Assembly (NCBI GenBank): GCA_028290705.1
Contig: JAQGJH010000143.1
Span: 1-45,082, forward strand
Direction of reading: 5' to 3'
Source of the DNA: Hyphomicrobiales bacterium
Lineage (GTDB): Bacteria; Pseudomonadota; Alphaproteobacteria; Rhizobiales; Beijerinckiaceae
DNA length: 45,082 nucleotides
The translations under genes were made by a program, and so were the position numbers. The notes beneath the pieces were generated by a model. It saw nothing but the letters and a program-made list of their open reading frames with translations. It searched no databases and was not told where the DNA came from. Each line of letters starts with the position of its first letter. Positions within the stretch are counted from its first letter, which is position 1. Of this stretch, positions 34,907 through 45,082 are shown piece by piece.

Positions 34907-37633
34907 TTAGCCGGCCTGGCCATCCTCCAGCAGCCGCTTCAGCTCGTAGAGGGCTTCGAGAGCCGCCTTGGGGCTGAGATCGTCCGGATCGATCGTTCGC
35001 AGACGCGCCCGAAGGGCATCGGGCCTGGCGGGGGCAGGCTCGGGGGCCTTCAGGGCCGCGAACAGGGGCAGATCGTCGATCATGCGCTGCACCGGAGCCT
35101 GCCGCTCGCCGGCCTCGAGTTCGGCCAGCAGGCGCTTGGCCCGGGCGACGACCGGCGGGGGAAGCCCGGCGAGCTTGGCCACCTGGATCCCGTAGGACCT
35201 GTCGGCCGCGCCCGCCACGACCTCGTGCAGGAAGATGACGTCGCCGTTCCACTCCGTGACCCGCACGGTCAGGTTGGTGAGGCGGGCGAGCTTTCGCGAC
35301 AATTGGGTCAGCTCGTGGAAATGGGTGGCGAAGAGCGCGCGCGAGCGGTTGCCGTCGTGCAGATGCTCGACCGTCGCCCAGGCGATGGACAGGCCGTCGA
35401 ACGTCGCGGTGCCACGGCCGATTTCGTCCAGGATGACGAGCGAGCGCGCCGTCGCCTGGTTGAGGATGGCGGCGGTCTCGACCATCTCGACCATGAAGGT
35501 CGAACGGCCGCGCGCCAGATCGTCGGCGGCGCCGACGCGCGAGAACAGCCTGTCGACGAGGCCGATCGCGGCCTCGCGGGCCGGCACATAGGCGCCCATC
35601 TGGGCGAGCACCACAAGCAGCGCGTTCTGGCGCAGATATGTCGACTTACCCGCCATGTTGGGGCCGGTGATGACGGCGATCCGACCGGCCCCGCCCGCGG
35701 CATCGGCGAGATCGCAATCGTTGGCCACGAAACCCTGGCCGCGCGCCCGAAGCGCCGCCTCGACGACGGGATGGCGACCGGCCACGATCCGGAATGCGAG
35801 CGACTCGTCGACGTGCGGGCGGACCCAGTCGCGCAGCGCCGCGACCTCCGCCAGCGCCGCCGCGACATCGATCTCGGCGATGGCCCCCGAGGCTTTTTTG
35901 ATCTCGTCCGTGGCGGCCAGGACCATCTGGGAGAGATCGTCGAAGATCGAAAGCTCGAGCGCCAGAGCCCGATCGGCCGCCGAGGCGATCTTCGATTCGA
36001 TCTCGGCCAGTTCGGTCGTCGAGAAGCGCATCGCATCCGCCATGGTCTGTCGGTGGATGAAGGTCTCGTTGAAAGGCGGCCGCAGCAGGCGCTCGCCGTG
36101 GACCTGCGGCACCTCGATGAAGAAGCCCAGGAAATTGTTGTGCTTGATCTTGAGCTGTTTGGTTTCGGCGCGCTCGCAATAGCCCGCCTGCATGGCCGCG
36201 ACCACGCGTCGGCTCTCGTCGCGCAGCGCCCGCGCCTCATCGAGCGCCGCCTCGTAGCCGGGGCGGACGAAGCCACCGTCACGGCGCACGAGCGGCAGGT
36301 CGTCGGCCAGAGCCGCCGCCAGCCCCGCGTCCACGCCGTAGGGCAGATCGGCGAGGCACGCGACCGCCAGCGTCAGGTCGGCCGGAAGGTCATCGACATC
36401 GCGAAGCAGCGCCGCCACCTGGCGCGCGGCCTGCAGTCCGTCGCGCAGGCAGGCGAGATCGCGCGGGCCGCCGCGTTGCAGCGCCAGCCGGGACAAAGCG
36501 CGGGCGAGATCGGGCGCGCTTCGCAGTCTTTGGCGGAGATCGGCCCGCAGCGTCGGCCGTTCGAGGAAGAACGCGAGCGCATCCTGCCGGCGCAGAATGG
36601 CGTCGCGGTCGGTCAGCGGCGCGGCGAGCCGTTCGGCCAGGAGGCGGCCGCCCGCCGGCGTCACGGTGCAGTCGATGGCGGCGAGCAGCGAGCCTTCTCG
36701 CGTGCCCGCCAGCGTGCGGGTGAGTTCGAGATTGGCGCGCGTCGCGGCGTCGATCTCGAGCGTCGCGCCGCGGCGCAGGCGCTCCGGGTGGCCGAGCGGC
36801 GGGCGCACGCCAATCTGGGTGCGCTCGACATAGGCGATGGCGACGGCCGCGGCCGCGATCTCGGCGCGCGAGAAGGACCCGAACCCGTCGAGCGTGGCGA
36901 TGCCGTAATAATCGCGGATCCGGCGCTCCGCGCTGGTCTGCTCCCCGGTCTCGCGCGGCACGGGGCCGAGCGGAAGGCGCGCGTCCTCGGCGAGACGGCG
37001 CACCACCTCCTCGTCGGCCAGCGCTTCGGGCACGACGATCTCGCGGGGCTCGAAGCGGGCGATTTCAGCCGCGAGCCCCGCCTCGGGCGCTTCGGTCAGG
37101 GTGAAAGCGCCGGTGGAAATGTCCAGCACGGCGATTCCGTAGACGAAGCTCTCGTCGGATTGCCGCGCACGCGCCAGAGCCAGCAGCAGATTGGCCCGGC
37201 CGGGTTCGAGCAGGCGCTCTTCCGTGATGGTGCCGGGCGTGACCAGGCGCACCACGTCGCGGCGCACGACGGATTTCGCGCCGCGCTTGCGCGCTTCGGC
37301 GGGGTCTTCCATCTGCTCGCAGACCGCGACGCGATGTCCGAGACCGATGAGCCGCTGCAGATAATCGTCCGAGCGATCGATCGGCACGCCGCACATGGCG
37401 ACGTCCTCGCCCAGATGCTTGCCGCGCTTGGTCAGCACGATGCCGAGCGCCCGGGACGCGACCTCGGCGTCCTCGAAGAACACTGCGTAGAAGTCGCCCA
37501 TCCGGTAGAACAGGAGGCAGTCGGGATTGGCCGCCTTGATCTCGGTATATTGCGCCATCATGGGCGTCATGCGGGCCGCGCCGGAGGCGTCGCGGTCCGG
37601 CGGGGGCATGCGCTGGTCTGTGGTGGACGTCAT
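34907..37633 (-). CDS. mutS: DNA mismatch repair protein MutS, with unusual mismatch-binding motif
   Basis: 908 aa. It has the mismatch-binding N-domain, connector, lever/clamp and C-terminal ATPase, with Walker [14 protein letters not shown] and Walker [16 protein letters not shown], and so the normal plan. The mismatch-probing segment, which in most MutS reads GDFYE(L/M)F, is here GDFYAVF: Phe48 is kept but the invariant Glu is Ala50 (codon GCA, plus-strand 37484-37486). In E. coli the equivalent Glu38 contacts the mismatch and helps license repair. The rest of the protein shows no sign of decay. It is divergent from maeB. Confidence 0.93.
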   Translation of the reverse strand: MTSTTDQRMPPPDRDASGAARMTPMMAQYTEIKAANPDCLLFYRMGDFYAVFFEDAEVASRALGIVLTKRGKHLGEDVAMCGVPIDRSDDYLQRLIGLGHRVAVCEQMEDPAEARKRGAKSVVRRDVVRLVTPGTITEERLLEPGRANLLLALARARQSDESFVYGIAVLDISTGAFTLTEAPEAGLAAEIARFEPREIVVPEALADEEVVRRLAEDARLPLGPVPRETGEQTSAERRIRDYYGIATLDGFGSFSRAEIAAAAVAIAYVERTQIGVRPPLGHPERLRRGATLEIDAATRANLELTRTLAGTREGSLLAAIDCTVTPAGGRLLAERLAAPLTDRDAILRRQDALAFFLERPTLRADLRQRLRSAPDLARALSRLALQRGGPRDLACLRDGLQAARQVAALLRDVDDLPADLTLAVACLADLPYGVDAGLAAALADDLPLVRRDGGFVRPGYEAALDEARALRDESRRVVAAMQAGYCERAETKQLKIKHNNFLGFFIEVPQVHGERLLRPPFNETFIHRQTMADAMRFSTTELAEIESKIASAADRALALELSIFDDLSQMVLAATDEIKKASGAIAEIDVAAALAEVAALRDWVRPHVDESLAFRIVAGRHPVVEAALRARGQGFVANDCDLADAAGGAGRIAVITGPNMAGKSTYLRQNALLVVLAQMGAYVPAREAAIGLVDRLFSRVGAADDLARGRSTFMVEMVETAAILNQATARSLVILDEIGRGTATFDGLSIAWATVEHLHDGNRSRALFATHFHELTQLSRKLARLTNLTVRVTEWNGDVIFLHEVVAGAADRSYGIQVAKLAGLPPPVVARAKRLLAELEAGERQAPVQRMIDDLPLFAALKAPEPAPARPDALRARLRTIDPDDLSPKAALEALYELKRLLEDGQAG

Positions 37634-37847
37634 GCCGGCAACCTAGCGCATGCGGGACGTCGATGCACCGTCAGGGGCGGGCGTCATCCACGGTTGAGCG
37701 CCACTTGTCCACGCCATCGTCATGACGATGCCACGTGGAAATCGGAGGCAGGGAGCCGCGATGGCGCGATCCGCGCTTGTGAAGCGGGGCCGCCGACGGG
37801 TAAGGTCGCGGCCCATTGGCTTCGAACGAACGGAATTTCGAGCAGAC

Positions 37848-40142
37848 ATGGCTGACGAGACCCCCAAGCGCCCCTCCCGGCCGAAGCGGCCGACGATCAC
37901 CGATCAGGAAGCCCTGCAGTTCCATTCCAAGGGTCGTCCGGGCAAGCTCGAGATCGTGCCGACCAAGCCCATGGCGACGCAGCGCGATCTGTCGCTCGCC
38001 TATTCGCCGGGCGTGGCCGTTCCCGTGAAGGCGATCGCGGCCGATCCGTCGACCGCCTACGACTACACGGTCAAGGGGAACCTCGTCGCGGTCATCACGA
38101 ATGGCACGGCGATCCTGGGCCTGGGCAATCTCGGCGCATTGGCGGCCAAGCCGGTGATGGAAGGCAAGTCCGTTCTTTTCAAGCGCTTCGCCGACATCGA
38201 CTCGATCGATCTCGAGATCGACACCGAGGACCCGGACGCCATGGTGGCGGCCGTGCGCTATCTCGGCCCCTCGTTCGGCGGCATCAATCTCGAGGACATC
38301 AAGGCGCCCGAGTGCTTCATCATCGAGGAGCGGCTGCGCGAATTGATGGACATTCCGGTGTTCCATGACGACCAGCACGGCACCGCGATCATCGCGGCGG
38401 CCGGCATGCTGAACGCCATGAAGCTGACGGGCCGCGACATCAAGCAGACCAAGCTCGTCTGCAACGGTGCGGGCGCGGCCGGCATCGCCTGCCTCGATCT
38501 CATCAAGGCCATGGGCTTCGCGCCCGAGAACGTGCTGCTCTGCGACACCAAGGGCGTGGTCTACCAGGGCCGCACCGAGGGCATGAACCAGTGGAAGTCT
38601 GCGCATGCCGTCGTGACGGAGAAACGCACGCTGGAAGACGCCATGCAGGGAGCCGACATCTTCTTCGGCCTCTCCGTGCAGGGCGCGCTGACGCCCGACA
38701 TGGTGCGCTCGATGGCGCCCGATCCGATCATTTTCGCCATGGCCAATCCGGATCCGGAAATCACCCCGGAAGAAGCCCATGCGGTGCGCGACGACGTGAT
38801 CATCGCCACGGGCCGGTCGGACTATCCGAACCAGGTCAACAACGTGCTTGGGTTCCCCTACATCTTCCGCGGCGCGCTCGACGTGCGCGCCACGACCATC
38901 AACATGGAGATGAAGATCGCGGCCGCCAATGCGCTGGCGGAACTCGCGCAGGAAGACGTGCCGGACGAGGTGGCGGTCGCCTACCAGGGTGCGCGTCCGC
39001 GCTTCGGCCGCGAATACATCATCCCGGTGCCGTTCGATCCGCGCCTGATCAGCGTCATTCCCGTGGCGGTCGCCAAGGCCGCGATGGACACGGGCGTCGC
39101 GCAGAAGCCGATCGTCGACATGAAGTCCTACACGGCGCAATTGTCGGCGCGGCGCGATCCGGTCGCGGGCGCGCTCCAGCGCATCATCGAACGCGTGCGC
39201 CGCTATCCGAAGCGCGTCGTCTTCGCCGAGGGCGAAGAAGAGCAGGTGATGCGCGCCGCCGTGTCCTTCGTGAACCAGGGGCTCGGCACCGCCGTGCTGG
39301 TCGGCCGCGAGGATCGCATCTCCGAGACAGCCGCCTTTGCGGGCGTCGACCTGACCGACAAGAACATCGAGATCGCCAATGCGCGCATCTCCCACCGCAA
39401 CACGGTCTATGCGCAGTTCCTCTACGAACGCCTGCAGCGCAGGGGTTATCTGTATCGGGACTGCCAGCGCCTGATCAATCAGGACCGCAACCATTTCGCC
39501 GCCGCCATGGTGGCGCTGGGCGATGCGGACGCGATGGTGACGGGCGTGACGCGCAATTTCTCGATCGCACTCGAGGAAGTCCGCCGCGTCATCGATCCGA
39601 AGCCCGGCCATCGCATGATCGGCGTCTCGCTCGTGCTGGCGCGCGGCCGGCCGGTGCTCGTCGCCGACACGGCCATCACCGAAATGCCGACCGCGCCGGA
39701 ACTGGCGCAGATCGCCATCGAGGCAGCGGGCGTCGCGCGGCGTCTCGGTTACGAGCCGCGGATCGCCATGCTGGCTTTCGCGACCTTCGGGCACCCGCAG
39801 GGCGAGCGCGCGGCGCGCGTCCAGGAGGCCGTCCGCATCCTCGACCAGCAGCGCGTCGACTTCGAGTACGACGGCGAGATGGCGGCCGATGTGGCGCTCA
39901 ACAAGGAATTAATGGCGACCTACCCGTTCTGCCGCCTTTCTGACACAGCGAACGTGTTGATCATGCCAGCCTTTCACTCGGCGTCGATCTCCACCAAAAT
40001 GCTCCAGGAGCTCGGCGGCGCGACCGTGATCGGACCGTTGATCGTTGGACTCGACAAGCCTGTCCAGATCGTGCCGCTCGGCGCGAAGGACAGCGACATC
40101 GTCAACATGGCGGCGCTGGCCGCCTTCAACATCGGCGGCTGA
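37848..40142 (+). CDS. maeB: NADP-dependent malic enzyme with C-terminal phosphotransacetylase-like domain
   Basis: 764 aa. The malic enzyme part (about 1-430) has KPMATQRDLSLAYSPGVAVP, NGTAILGLGNLGALAAKPV (active-site lysine region), FHDDQHGTAII and the NADP-binding CNGAGAAGIACLDL. The PTA-like part (about 435-764) resembles phosphate acetyltransferase but usually lacks activity and acts in regulation, by acetyl-CoA for example. It oxidatively decarboxylates malate to pyruvate, making NADPH. The ATG at 37848 starts the conserved MADETPKRP; an upstream in-frame ATG would lie in the divergent promoter. Confidence 0.93.
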   Translation: MADETPKRPSRPKRPTITDQEALQFHSKGRPGKLEIVPTKPMATQRDLSLAYSPGVAVPVKAIAADPSTAYDYTVKGNLVAVITNGTAILGLGNLGALAAKPVMEGKSVLFKRFADIDSIDLEIDTEDPDAMVAAVRYLGPSFGGINLEDIKAPECFIIEERLRELMDIPVFHDDQHGTAIIAAAGMLNAMKLTGRDIKQTKLVCNGAGAAGIACLDLIKAMGFAPENVLLCDTKGVVYQGRTEGMNQWKSAHAVVTEKRTLEDAMQGADIFFGLSVQGALTPDMVRSMAPDPIIFAMANPDPEITPEEAHAVRDDVIIATGRSDYPNQVNNVLGFPYIFRGALDVRATTINMEMKIAAANALAELAQEDVPDEVAVAYQGARPRFGREYIIPVPFDPRLISVIPVAVAKAAMDTGVAQKPIVDMKSYTAQLSARRDPVAGALQRIIERVRRYPKRVVFAEGEEEQVMRAAVSFVNQGLGTAVLVGREDRISETAAFAGVDLTDKNIEIANARISHRNTVYAQFLYERLQRRGYLYRDCQRLINQDRNHFAAAMVALGDADAMVTGVTRNFSIALEEVRRVIDPKPGHRMIGVSLVLARGRPVLVADTAITEMPTAPELAQIAIEAAGVARRLGYEPRIAMLAFATFGHPQGERAARVQEAVRILDQQRVDFEYDGEMAADVALNKELMATYPFCRLSDTANVLIMPAFHSASISTKMLQELGGATVIGPLIVGLDKPVQIVPLGAKDSDIVNMAALAAFNIGG

Positions 40143-40160
40143 CCGGACGGTTTTCGCTTC

Positions 40161-40192
40161 GCCCGGGGGCTCACGATCCCCCGGGCGTTTCA
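40161..40192 (+). terminator. Terminator after maeB
   Basis: A 10-bp perfect stem CGCCCGGGGG / CCCCCGGGCG has an 8-base loop followed by only three Ts, so it may be an imperfect terminator or a processing hairpin before ugd. Confidence 0.6.
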
Positions 40193-40237
40193 CGTCATTT
40201 GCCGGCCCGGCCGGACCTCAGCCAAGCGGACTCCACC

Positions 40238-41542
40238 ATGCATATTGCCATCATCGGTTCAGGTTACGTGGGGCTGGTTTCAGGCGCCTGTCTGGCGGAC
40301 TTCGGCCATGTCGTCACCTGCGTGGACAAGGAGCCGACGCGCATCGATGCGCTGAAGCGCGGCGAAATTCCGATCTTCGAGCCGGGCCTCGACGATCTGG
40401 TGGCCTCCAACGTCCGTCAGAAGCGGCTGAATTTCACCACCAACCTGGCCGAAGCCGTGGCGGGCGCCCATGCGGTGTTCATCGCGGTCGGCACGCCGTC
40501 GCGGCGCGGCGACGGCCATGCCGATCTGTCCTACGTCTATGCGGCCTCGAAGGAGATCGCCGCGGCGCTGACGGGTTACGCGGTGATCGTCACCAAATCC
40601 ACCGTGCCGGTCGGCACCGGCGACGAGGTCGAGCGCATCGTGCGGGAGACGCGGCCGGACCTGGAATTCGCGGTCGTGTCCAATCCGGAATTCCTGCGCG
40701 AAGGCGCGGCCATCTCGGACTTCAAGCGTCCGGACCGCATCGTCGTGGGGGCCGAGACCGATCGCGCCCGCGAGGTAATGAGCGAGATCTACCGGCCGCT
40801 CTACCTCAACCAGTCGCCGATTCTGTTCACGGGACGGCGCACGTCGGAACTGACGAAATACGCCGCCAACGCCTTTCTGGCGACCAAGATCACCTTCATC
40901 AACGAAATGGCCGACCTGTGCGAAAAGGTCGGGGCCAACGTGCAGGACGTCGCCCGCGGCATCGGCCTCGACAACCGCATCGGCTCGAAGTTCCTGCATG
41001 CCGGTCCGGGCTATGGCGGGTCCTGCTTCCCCAAGGACACTCTGGCGCTGGTGCGCACCGCGCAGGAGGCCGGCTCGCCGGTCGAGATCGTCGAGACGGT
41101 CGAGCGTGTCAACATCGCACGCAAGAAGCGCATGGCGGAACGCGTCGTGGCGGCCTGCCAGGGCGACGTGGCAGGCAAGAAGATCGCGCTGCTGGGCCTT
41201 GCGTTCAAACCCAACACCGACGACATGCGCGATGCGCCCTCTCTCGACATCGTATCGGCGCTGCAGGCCGCAGGCGCGAACGTGCATGCGTTCGATCCGG
41301 AAGCCGCCAAGCAGGCGCGACCACTGATGAAGGACGTGACATTCGCCGACGACGCCTATGCCTGCGCGGCCGATGCGGATGCGCTGGTGATCGTCACCGA
41401 ATGGGACGAGTTCCGAGCGCTCGATCTCGACCGCGTGCGGGATATCCTGAAGTCGCCCGTGGTCGTCGACCTGCGCAACATCTATCGGCCAGAAGACATG
41501 AAGCGCCGCGGCTTCAGCTATGTGAGCATCGGCCGGCCCTGA
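40238..41542 (+). CDS. UDP-glucose 6-dehydrogenase
   Basis: 434 aa. It oxidises UDP-glucose twice with NAD to UDP-glucuronate for exopolysaccharide or LPS. The N-terminal Rossmann motif is IIGSGYVGLVSGACLADFGH. The catalytic Cys263 lies in GPGYGGSCFPKD. The central helix has Lys207 in RTSELTKYAANAFLATKI, and the C-terminal UDP-binding domain has LGLAFKPNTDDMRDAPS. The start MHIAIIGSG at 40238 is the family start; a Met 13 codons upstream is ignored. It converges on kup with small hairpins in the short gap. Confidence 0.93.
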   Translation: MHIAIIGSGYVGLVSGACLADFGHVVTCVDKEPTRIDALKRGEIPIFEPGLDDLVASNVRQKRLNFTTNLAEAVAGAHAVFIAVGTPSRRGDGHADLSYVYAASKEIAAALTGYAVIVTKSTVPVGTGDEVERIVRETRPDLEFAVVSNPEFLREGAAISDFKRPDRIVVGAETDRAREVMSEIYRPLYLNQSPILFTGRRTSELTKYAANAFLATKITFINEMADLCEKVGANVQDVARGIGLDNRIGSKFLHAGPGYGGSCFPKDTLALVRTAQEAGSPVEIVETVERVNIARKKRMAERVVAACQGDVAGKKIALLGLAFKPNTDDMRDAPSLDIVSALQAAGANVHAFDPEAAKQARPLMKDVTFADDAYACAADADALVIVTEWDEFRALDLDRVRDILKSPVVVDLRNIYRPEDMKRRGFSYVSIGRP

Positions 41543-41569
41543 GCCGGCCGGCGGCGTCAAGACGCCGTT

Positions 41570-41607
41570 GCGCTAGACGGTGACTTGAGCGCTAGACGGT
41601 GACTTGC
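41570..41607. repeat. 19-bp tandem duplication at the 3' end of kup
   Basis: The 19-base unit GCGCTAGACGGTGACTTG(A/C) occurs twice head to tail (41570-41588 and 41589-41607), with only the final base differing. It spans the last codons and the stop of kup. The first copy (plus-strand order) is therefore a duplicate of the coding end lying just past the stop. Seen directly in sequence. Confidence 0.9.
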
Positions 41608-43523
41608 GCGCCGAGTTCGACGACGCGATCCGACGGAATCGAGAAGAAGTCCGTGGCGTTGGCGGATTGCCGCGACAGGCCGATGAACAGGCTGTCCTGC
41701 CATCCCGGCATGCCCGAGGTCGGCGAGGCCTTGATGGTGCGGCGGCCGAGGAAGAACGACGTCGTCATGATGTCGAACTTCAGGCCGGCCTTGCGCAGAT
41801 TGGCGAGCGCCACCGGCACGCGCGGACTTTCCATGAAGCCGAAATGCAGCGTCACGCGGGTGAAGTCCTCGGACAATTGCTCGATCTCGTAACGGTTCTG
41901 GGCCGAGACGCGCGGCGTGTCCTCGGTGCGGACGCAGACGATCAGCACCCGCTCGTGAAGCACCTTGTTGTGCTTGAGATTGTGCATCAGCGCCGAGGGC
42001 GCGACCTCGGGATCGCTGGTGAGGAAGATCGCCGTGCCGGGCACGCGCGTCGGCTTGGATTTCTGCAACATGCGGATCAGGTCGCGCATCGGGATGGAAT
42101 CGCGATGCGTCTTGCGCAGCAGGAGGCCCGAGCCGCGCATCCACGTCCACATCAGCAGCACCATGGTGGCGCCGATCAGCACCGGGACCCAGCCGCCCTC
42201 GACGATCTTCACCAGATTGGCGGAGAAGAACGCGAGCTCGATGACGAGGAACCCGCCCATGACCGCGAAAGCGCCCCAGAGCGGCCATTTCCAGAGACGC
42301 CACACGACGAAGAAGGCCAGGCAGGAATCCACCACCAGCGAGGCCGTGACGGCAATGCCGTAGGCGGACGCGAGCGAACTCGACGACTTGAAGGTCGCGA
42401 CCAGCAGCAGCACGCCGATCAACAGGATCATGTTGACGCGCGGAATGTAGATCTGGCCTTCCTGCTTGTCGGAGGTGTGCTGGATCTCCAGGCGCGGCAG
42501 CAGGCCGAGCTGGATCGCCTGACGGGCGAGCGAGAACGCGCCCGTGATCGTCGCCTGGCTGGCGATGACGGTCGCGACGGTCGCGAGAATGACCAGCGGC
42601 AACAGCGCCCATTGGGGCGCCAGAAGAAAGAAGGGATTGTTGATGGCGCTGGGGTCGTTGAGGATCAGTGCGCCCTGGCCGAGATAGTTCAGCACCAATG
42701 CGGGCAGGACGAAGCCGATCCACGCGACCTGGATGGGACGGCGGCCGAAATGGCCCATGTCGGCATAGAGCGCTTCCGCACCCGTGATCGCCAGGAAGAC
42801 GCTGCCCAGCACCACGAAACTCAGCATGCCGTGCGAGAACAGGAAGCCGACGCCGTGCACGGGATTGAAGGCGCTCAGGATGCGCGGATCGTCGCCGATG
42901 TGGCTGATGCCCAGAACCGAGAGCGCGATGAACCAGACGAGCATGATCGGCCCGAAGAAGGTCGCGACCTTTCCGGTGCCGCGGCTCTGCACCATGAACA
43001 GCGAGATCAGGATCACGAAGGTGATGGGCAGGACGTAAGGCTCGAACAGCGGCGTCACGAGCTTCAGGCCCTCGACCGCAGACAGAACCGAGATGGCGGG
43101 CGTGATGATGGCATCGCCTGAAAACAGCGAAGCGCCGATCATGCCGAGAACCAGCACGGGAATGGACCGGCGGCCGAGCGCGCCCTGCGCCAGCGCCATG
43201 AGCGACAGCGTTCCGCCCTCGCCGCGGTTGTCGGCGCGCAACATGAAGATCACGTATTTCAGCGTGACGATCAGAAACAGCGCCCAGATCAGCAGCGAGA
43301 TCACGCCGATGACGTTGGTCTCGAGCGTGCCGACCGATTGCGTATGCGCCAGCGATTCGCGCAGGGCGTAAAGCGGGCTCGTGCCGATATCGCCGTATAC
43401 GACGCCGATCGACCCCAGGGTGAGGGTCCAGGCGCTGGATTTGCCGTGTCCGGATGCGTCGGGAGATCCATGACCTCCGTCCGCCGACTGCGTGCCGCCG
43501 TCCCCAGGGGAACCTTGCGCCAT
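41592..43523 (-). CDS. kup: Low-affinity potassium transporter Kup
   Basis: 643 aa, KUP/HAK/KT family. About twelve membrane segments lie in residues 30-480 and a cytosolic C-terminal domain follows. Typical blocks are [67 protein letters not shown] and GQIYIPRVN. It takes up potassium, probably with protons. The start at 43523 follows a Gly/Ser-rich tail and is a reasonable choice; no strong Shine-Dalgarno was seen. The upstream region has an inverted repeat at 43564-43597. It is divergent from the helicase gene, and its stop lies in the tandem duplication. Confidence 0.9.
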   Translation of the reverse strand: MAQGSPGDGGTQSADGGHGSPDASGHGKSSAWTLTLGSIGVVYGDIGTSPLYALRESLAHTQSVGTLETNVIGVISLLIWALFLIVTLKYVIFMLRADNRGEGGTLSLMALAQGALGRRSIPVLVLGMIGASLFSGDAIITPAISVLSAVEGLKLVTPLFEPYVLPITFVILISLFMVQSRGTGKVATFFGPIMLVWFIALSVLGISHIGDDPRILSAFNPVHGVGFLFSHGMLSFVVLGSVFLAITGAEALYADMGHFGRRPIQVAWIGFVLPALVLNYLGQGALILNDPSAINNPFFLLAPQWALLPLVILATVATVIASQATITGAFSLARQAIQLGLLPRLEIQHTSDKQEGQIYIPRVNMILLIGVLLLVATFKSSSSLASAYGIAVTASLVVDSCLAFFVVWRLWKWPLWGAFAVMGGFLVIELAFFSANLVKIVEGGWVPVLIGATMVLLMWTWMRGSGLLLRKTHRDSIPMRDLIRMLQKSKPTRVPGTAIFLTSDPEVAPSALMHNLKHNKVLHERVLIVCVRTEDTPRVSAQNRYEIEQLSEDFTRVTLHFGFMESPRVPVALANLRKAGLKFDIMTTSFFLGRRTIKASPTSGMPGWQDSLFIGLSRQSANATDFFSIPSDRVVELGAQVTV

Positions 43524-43563
43524 ACTCTGATCCTTCGAGGACGATCCTCTTGCGACAGTCCGA

Positions 43564-43597
43564 AACAGGGTGGACCGGCTCGGCGATATACCCTGTT
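43564..43597. promoter_or_regulatory. Inverted repeat between kup and the helicase gene
   Basis: Perfect arms AACAGGGT (43564-43571) and ACCCTGTT (43590-43597) are spaced by 18 bases, 41-74 bases upstream of the kup ATG and about 90 bases upstream of the opposing start. It could be an operator or a leader hairpin. A second, partly competing pairing (CTCGGC with GCCGAG) overlaps it. Confidence 0.4.
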
Positions 43598-43688
43598 CCA
43601 AGCCAGCCGAGAAGAGGCTTCGGTGACCCGTCCCGCGCCAGTCTCGTCCATACCTTGCACGCGCCATGCATATTTGCGATGACGCGCC

Positions 43689-45082
43689 ATGGCAGAGCCC
43701 GCTCTCGCCTTGCCGATCGACGACGTGCTCGACGCGTTGCGCGACGGCCTGGCGTCTTCCACCCGTCTCGTGCTCGTCGCTCCGCCGGGCGCGGGAAAGA
43801 CCACGCGCGTGCCTCTGGTCATGCTCGACCTGCCGTTCGTGCGCCAGGGCAAGATCATCCTGCTGGAACCTCGCCGGCTCGCCGCCCGTGCGGCGGCCGA
43901 GCGCATGGCCGCCACGCTCGGCGAGAAGGTCGGGCAGCGCGTCGGCCTGAGGGTGCGTCTGCAATCGCGCATTTCATCGGCCACCCGCATCGAGGTCGTG
44001 ACCGAAGGCGTTTTCGCCCGCATGATCCTCGACGACCCGGCGCTCGAGGGCGTCGCAGCCGTGGTGTTCGACGAGTTCCACGAGCGCTCGCTGGACGCCG
44101 ACCTCGGCCTGGCGCTGGCGCTGGAGGCGCAGGCCGGATTGCGGGAGGATTTGCGCATCCTCGTCATGTCGGCGACGCTGGATGGCGCACGCGTCGCGCG
44201 GCTGATGAAGGATGCGCCCGTCATCGTCAGCGAAGGCCGCGCCTTTCCGGTCGAGACGCGGCATGTCTCGCGCGATCCCCGCAAGCGGCTCGAAGACGAG
44301 ATGGTGCGGGTGATCCTCTCGGCGCATCGGGCCGAGCGCGGCTCCATCCTGGCGTTCCTGCCCGGACAGGGCGAGATCCGCCGCGTCGCCGAGGCGCTGG
44401 CCTCCGCCATCCAGGACGGTGTGACAGAGATCGCGCCGCTTTACGGCGCCATGGACCGCGCCGCGCAGGACCGGGGCGTGCTGCCGGCGGCGCCCGGCCG
44501 GCGCAAGATCGTGCTGGCGACCTCGCTGGCAGAGACCTCTCTCACCATCGAGGGCGTGCGGGTCGTGGTCGACAGCGGGCTGGCGCGGGTGCCCCGCTTC
44601 GAACCCGATCTCGGGCTGACCCGGCTGGAAACCGTGCGGGTGTCGCGCGCCGCCGCCGACCAGAGGCGGGGACGCGCCGGGCGCACGGAGCCGGGCATCT
44701 GCTACCGCCTGTGGGAGGAAGCCGCCACGGGCGCGCTGGAACCGTTCTCGACGCCCGAAATCCTGTCGGCGGATCTCTCGAGCCTGCTGCTCGATCTCGC
44801 CGCCTGGGGGGTTCGCGACCCCGATCAACTGGCCTGGCTCGACCCGCCGCCGGCCGCGGCCGTCAAGGAGGCGCGCCTCCTGCTGGGCGAACTCGGCGCG
44901 CTCGAACCCGACGGCGCGATCACGCCCGAAGGCCGGGCGCTACGGGCGTTAGCCTTACCGCCGCGCCTCGCCCGCATGGTGCTGGTCGCGGCGCGGCGGG
45001 GCGAGGCCCGGCTGGGGGCCGATCTCGCGGCCGTGCTGGTCGAACGCGGATTGGGCGGCGACCGCGCCGATCTGCCCGGCCG
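43689..45082 (+). CDS. hrpB: DEAH-type ATP-dependent helicase HrpB-like (3' end outside window)
   Basis: The N-terminal 464 residues are present and the frame is open to the window edge. Walker A is APPGAGKTT at about 31-39. Motif II is DEFHERS at about 128, the HrpB form of DEAH. Motif III is VMSATLDG. Later blocks include [25 protein letters not shown] (motif V) and DQRRGRAGR (motif VI). HrpB is an inner-membrane-associated or cytosolic superfamily 2 helicase of uncertain RNA role in most bacteria. The ATG at 43689 is at the start of the conserved [14 protein letters not shown] region. It is divergent from kup. Confidence 0.92.
   Translation, partial: MAEPALALPIDDVLDALRDGLASSTRLVLVAPPGAGKTTRVPLVMLDLPFVRQGKIILLEPRRLAARAAAERMAATLGEKVGQRVGLRVRLQSRISSATRIEVVTEGVFARMILDDPALEGVAAVVFDEFHERSLDADLGLALALEAQAGLREDLRILVMSATLDGARVARLMKDAPVIVSEGRAFPVETRHVSRDPRKRLEDEMVRVILSAHRAERGSILAFLPGQGEIRRVAEALASAIQDGVTEIAPLYGAMDRAAQDRGVLPAAPGRRKIVLATSLAETSLTIEGVRVVVDSGLARVPRFEPDLGLTRLETVRVSRAAADQRRGRAGRTEPGICYRLWEEAATGALEPFSTPEILSADLSSLLLDLAAWGVRDPDQLAWLDPPPAAAVKEARLLLGELGALEPDGAITPEGRALRALALPPRLARMVLVAARRGEARLGADLAAVLVERGLGGDRADLPG

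Noticed and set aside
35225-37855. Long plus-strand frame opposite mutS
   Set aside because: Shadow of mutS codon bias; no motif or ribosome site.
37671-39794. Long minus-strand frame opposite maeB
   Set aside because: His/Arg/Asp-rich shadow typical of the antisense of high-GC coding sequence; no domain.
41557-43671. A 704-codon minus-strand frame overlapping kup in another frame
   Set aside because: Same strand but different frame from kup; Arg-rich with no membrane segments, whereas the kup frame encodes a full transporter.

Overview
The window reads as chromosome of a high-GC alphaproteobacterium, most likely of the order Hyphomicrobiales (Rhizobiales). The grounds are the strong G/C third-position bias, the kdsB-pheA pair beside a membrane-anchored CycM-type cytochrome c, a Caulobacter/rhizobia-style cpa/tad pilus locus, a MaeB malic enzyme with a phosphotransacetylase tail, and a REP-like palindrome of the kind common in this order. 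I cannot fix the family from sequence alone. Almost all of the window is coding. No intergenic stretch exceeds about 300 bases (the longest is 30435-30711), and I see no rRNA, tRNA, CRISPR array or transposase gene.

Layout. 1-1394: end of a folate operon (folP, folB, folK). 1391-3006 (minus): kdsB-pheA. 3190-3768: CycM-type cytochrome c. 3919-10476: a yejABEF peptide/microcin-type ABC importer operon with a complete PIN-domain toxin-antitoxin pair between yejE and yejF. 10473-17898: nucleoside catabolism (deoB, then cdd-punA-deoC-deoA coupled by ATGA overlaps), interrupted by an opposing gamma-glutamyltransferase/DUF1194 pair and a REP-like element. 17895-20561 (minus): M17 aminopeptidase, MarR regulator and NlpC/P60 hydrolase. 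20666-32583: a whole Tad (tight adherence) pilus locus. 32661-37633 (minus): mutS, a retroviral-type aspartic protease, and a phosphomannomutase/phosphoglucomutase. 37848-45082: maeB, UDP-glucose dehydrogenase, Kup potassium transporter (minus) and the start of an HrpB-type helicase.

The Tad locus has three parts. The minus-strand core is flp (53 aa), cpaA, cpaB, cpaC, cpaD, cpaE, cpaF, tadB, tadC. A convergent TPR lipoprotein (TadD-like) lies at one end. A divergent operon at the other end holds a stand-alone secretin N-domain protein and two TadE-like pseudopilins. The main pilin and both pseudopilins carry a G|xxxxE cleavage site that CpaA should process.

The observations most worth following are: (1) the toxin-antitoxin pair built into the yej operon with overlapping reading frames; (2) a MutS whose mismatch-probing Phe-Tyr-Glu motif reads Phe-Tyr-Ala; (3) a GTTAAC core, at three sites part of a near-match to the CtrA box TTAA-N7-TTAA, found only upstream of tad transcription units. 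Smaller items include a MarR operator-like palindrome, an inverted repeat upstream of flp, a 19-bp tandem duplication across the kup stop codon, and two convergent gene pairs whose stop codons share one CTAG.
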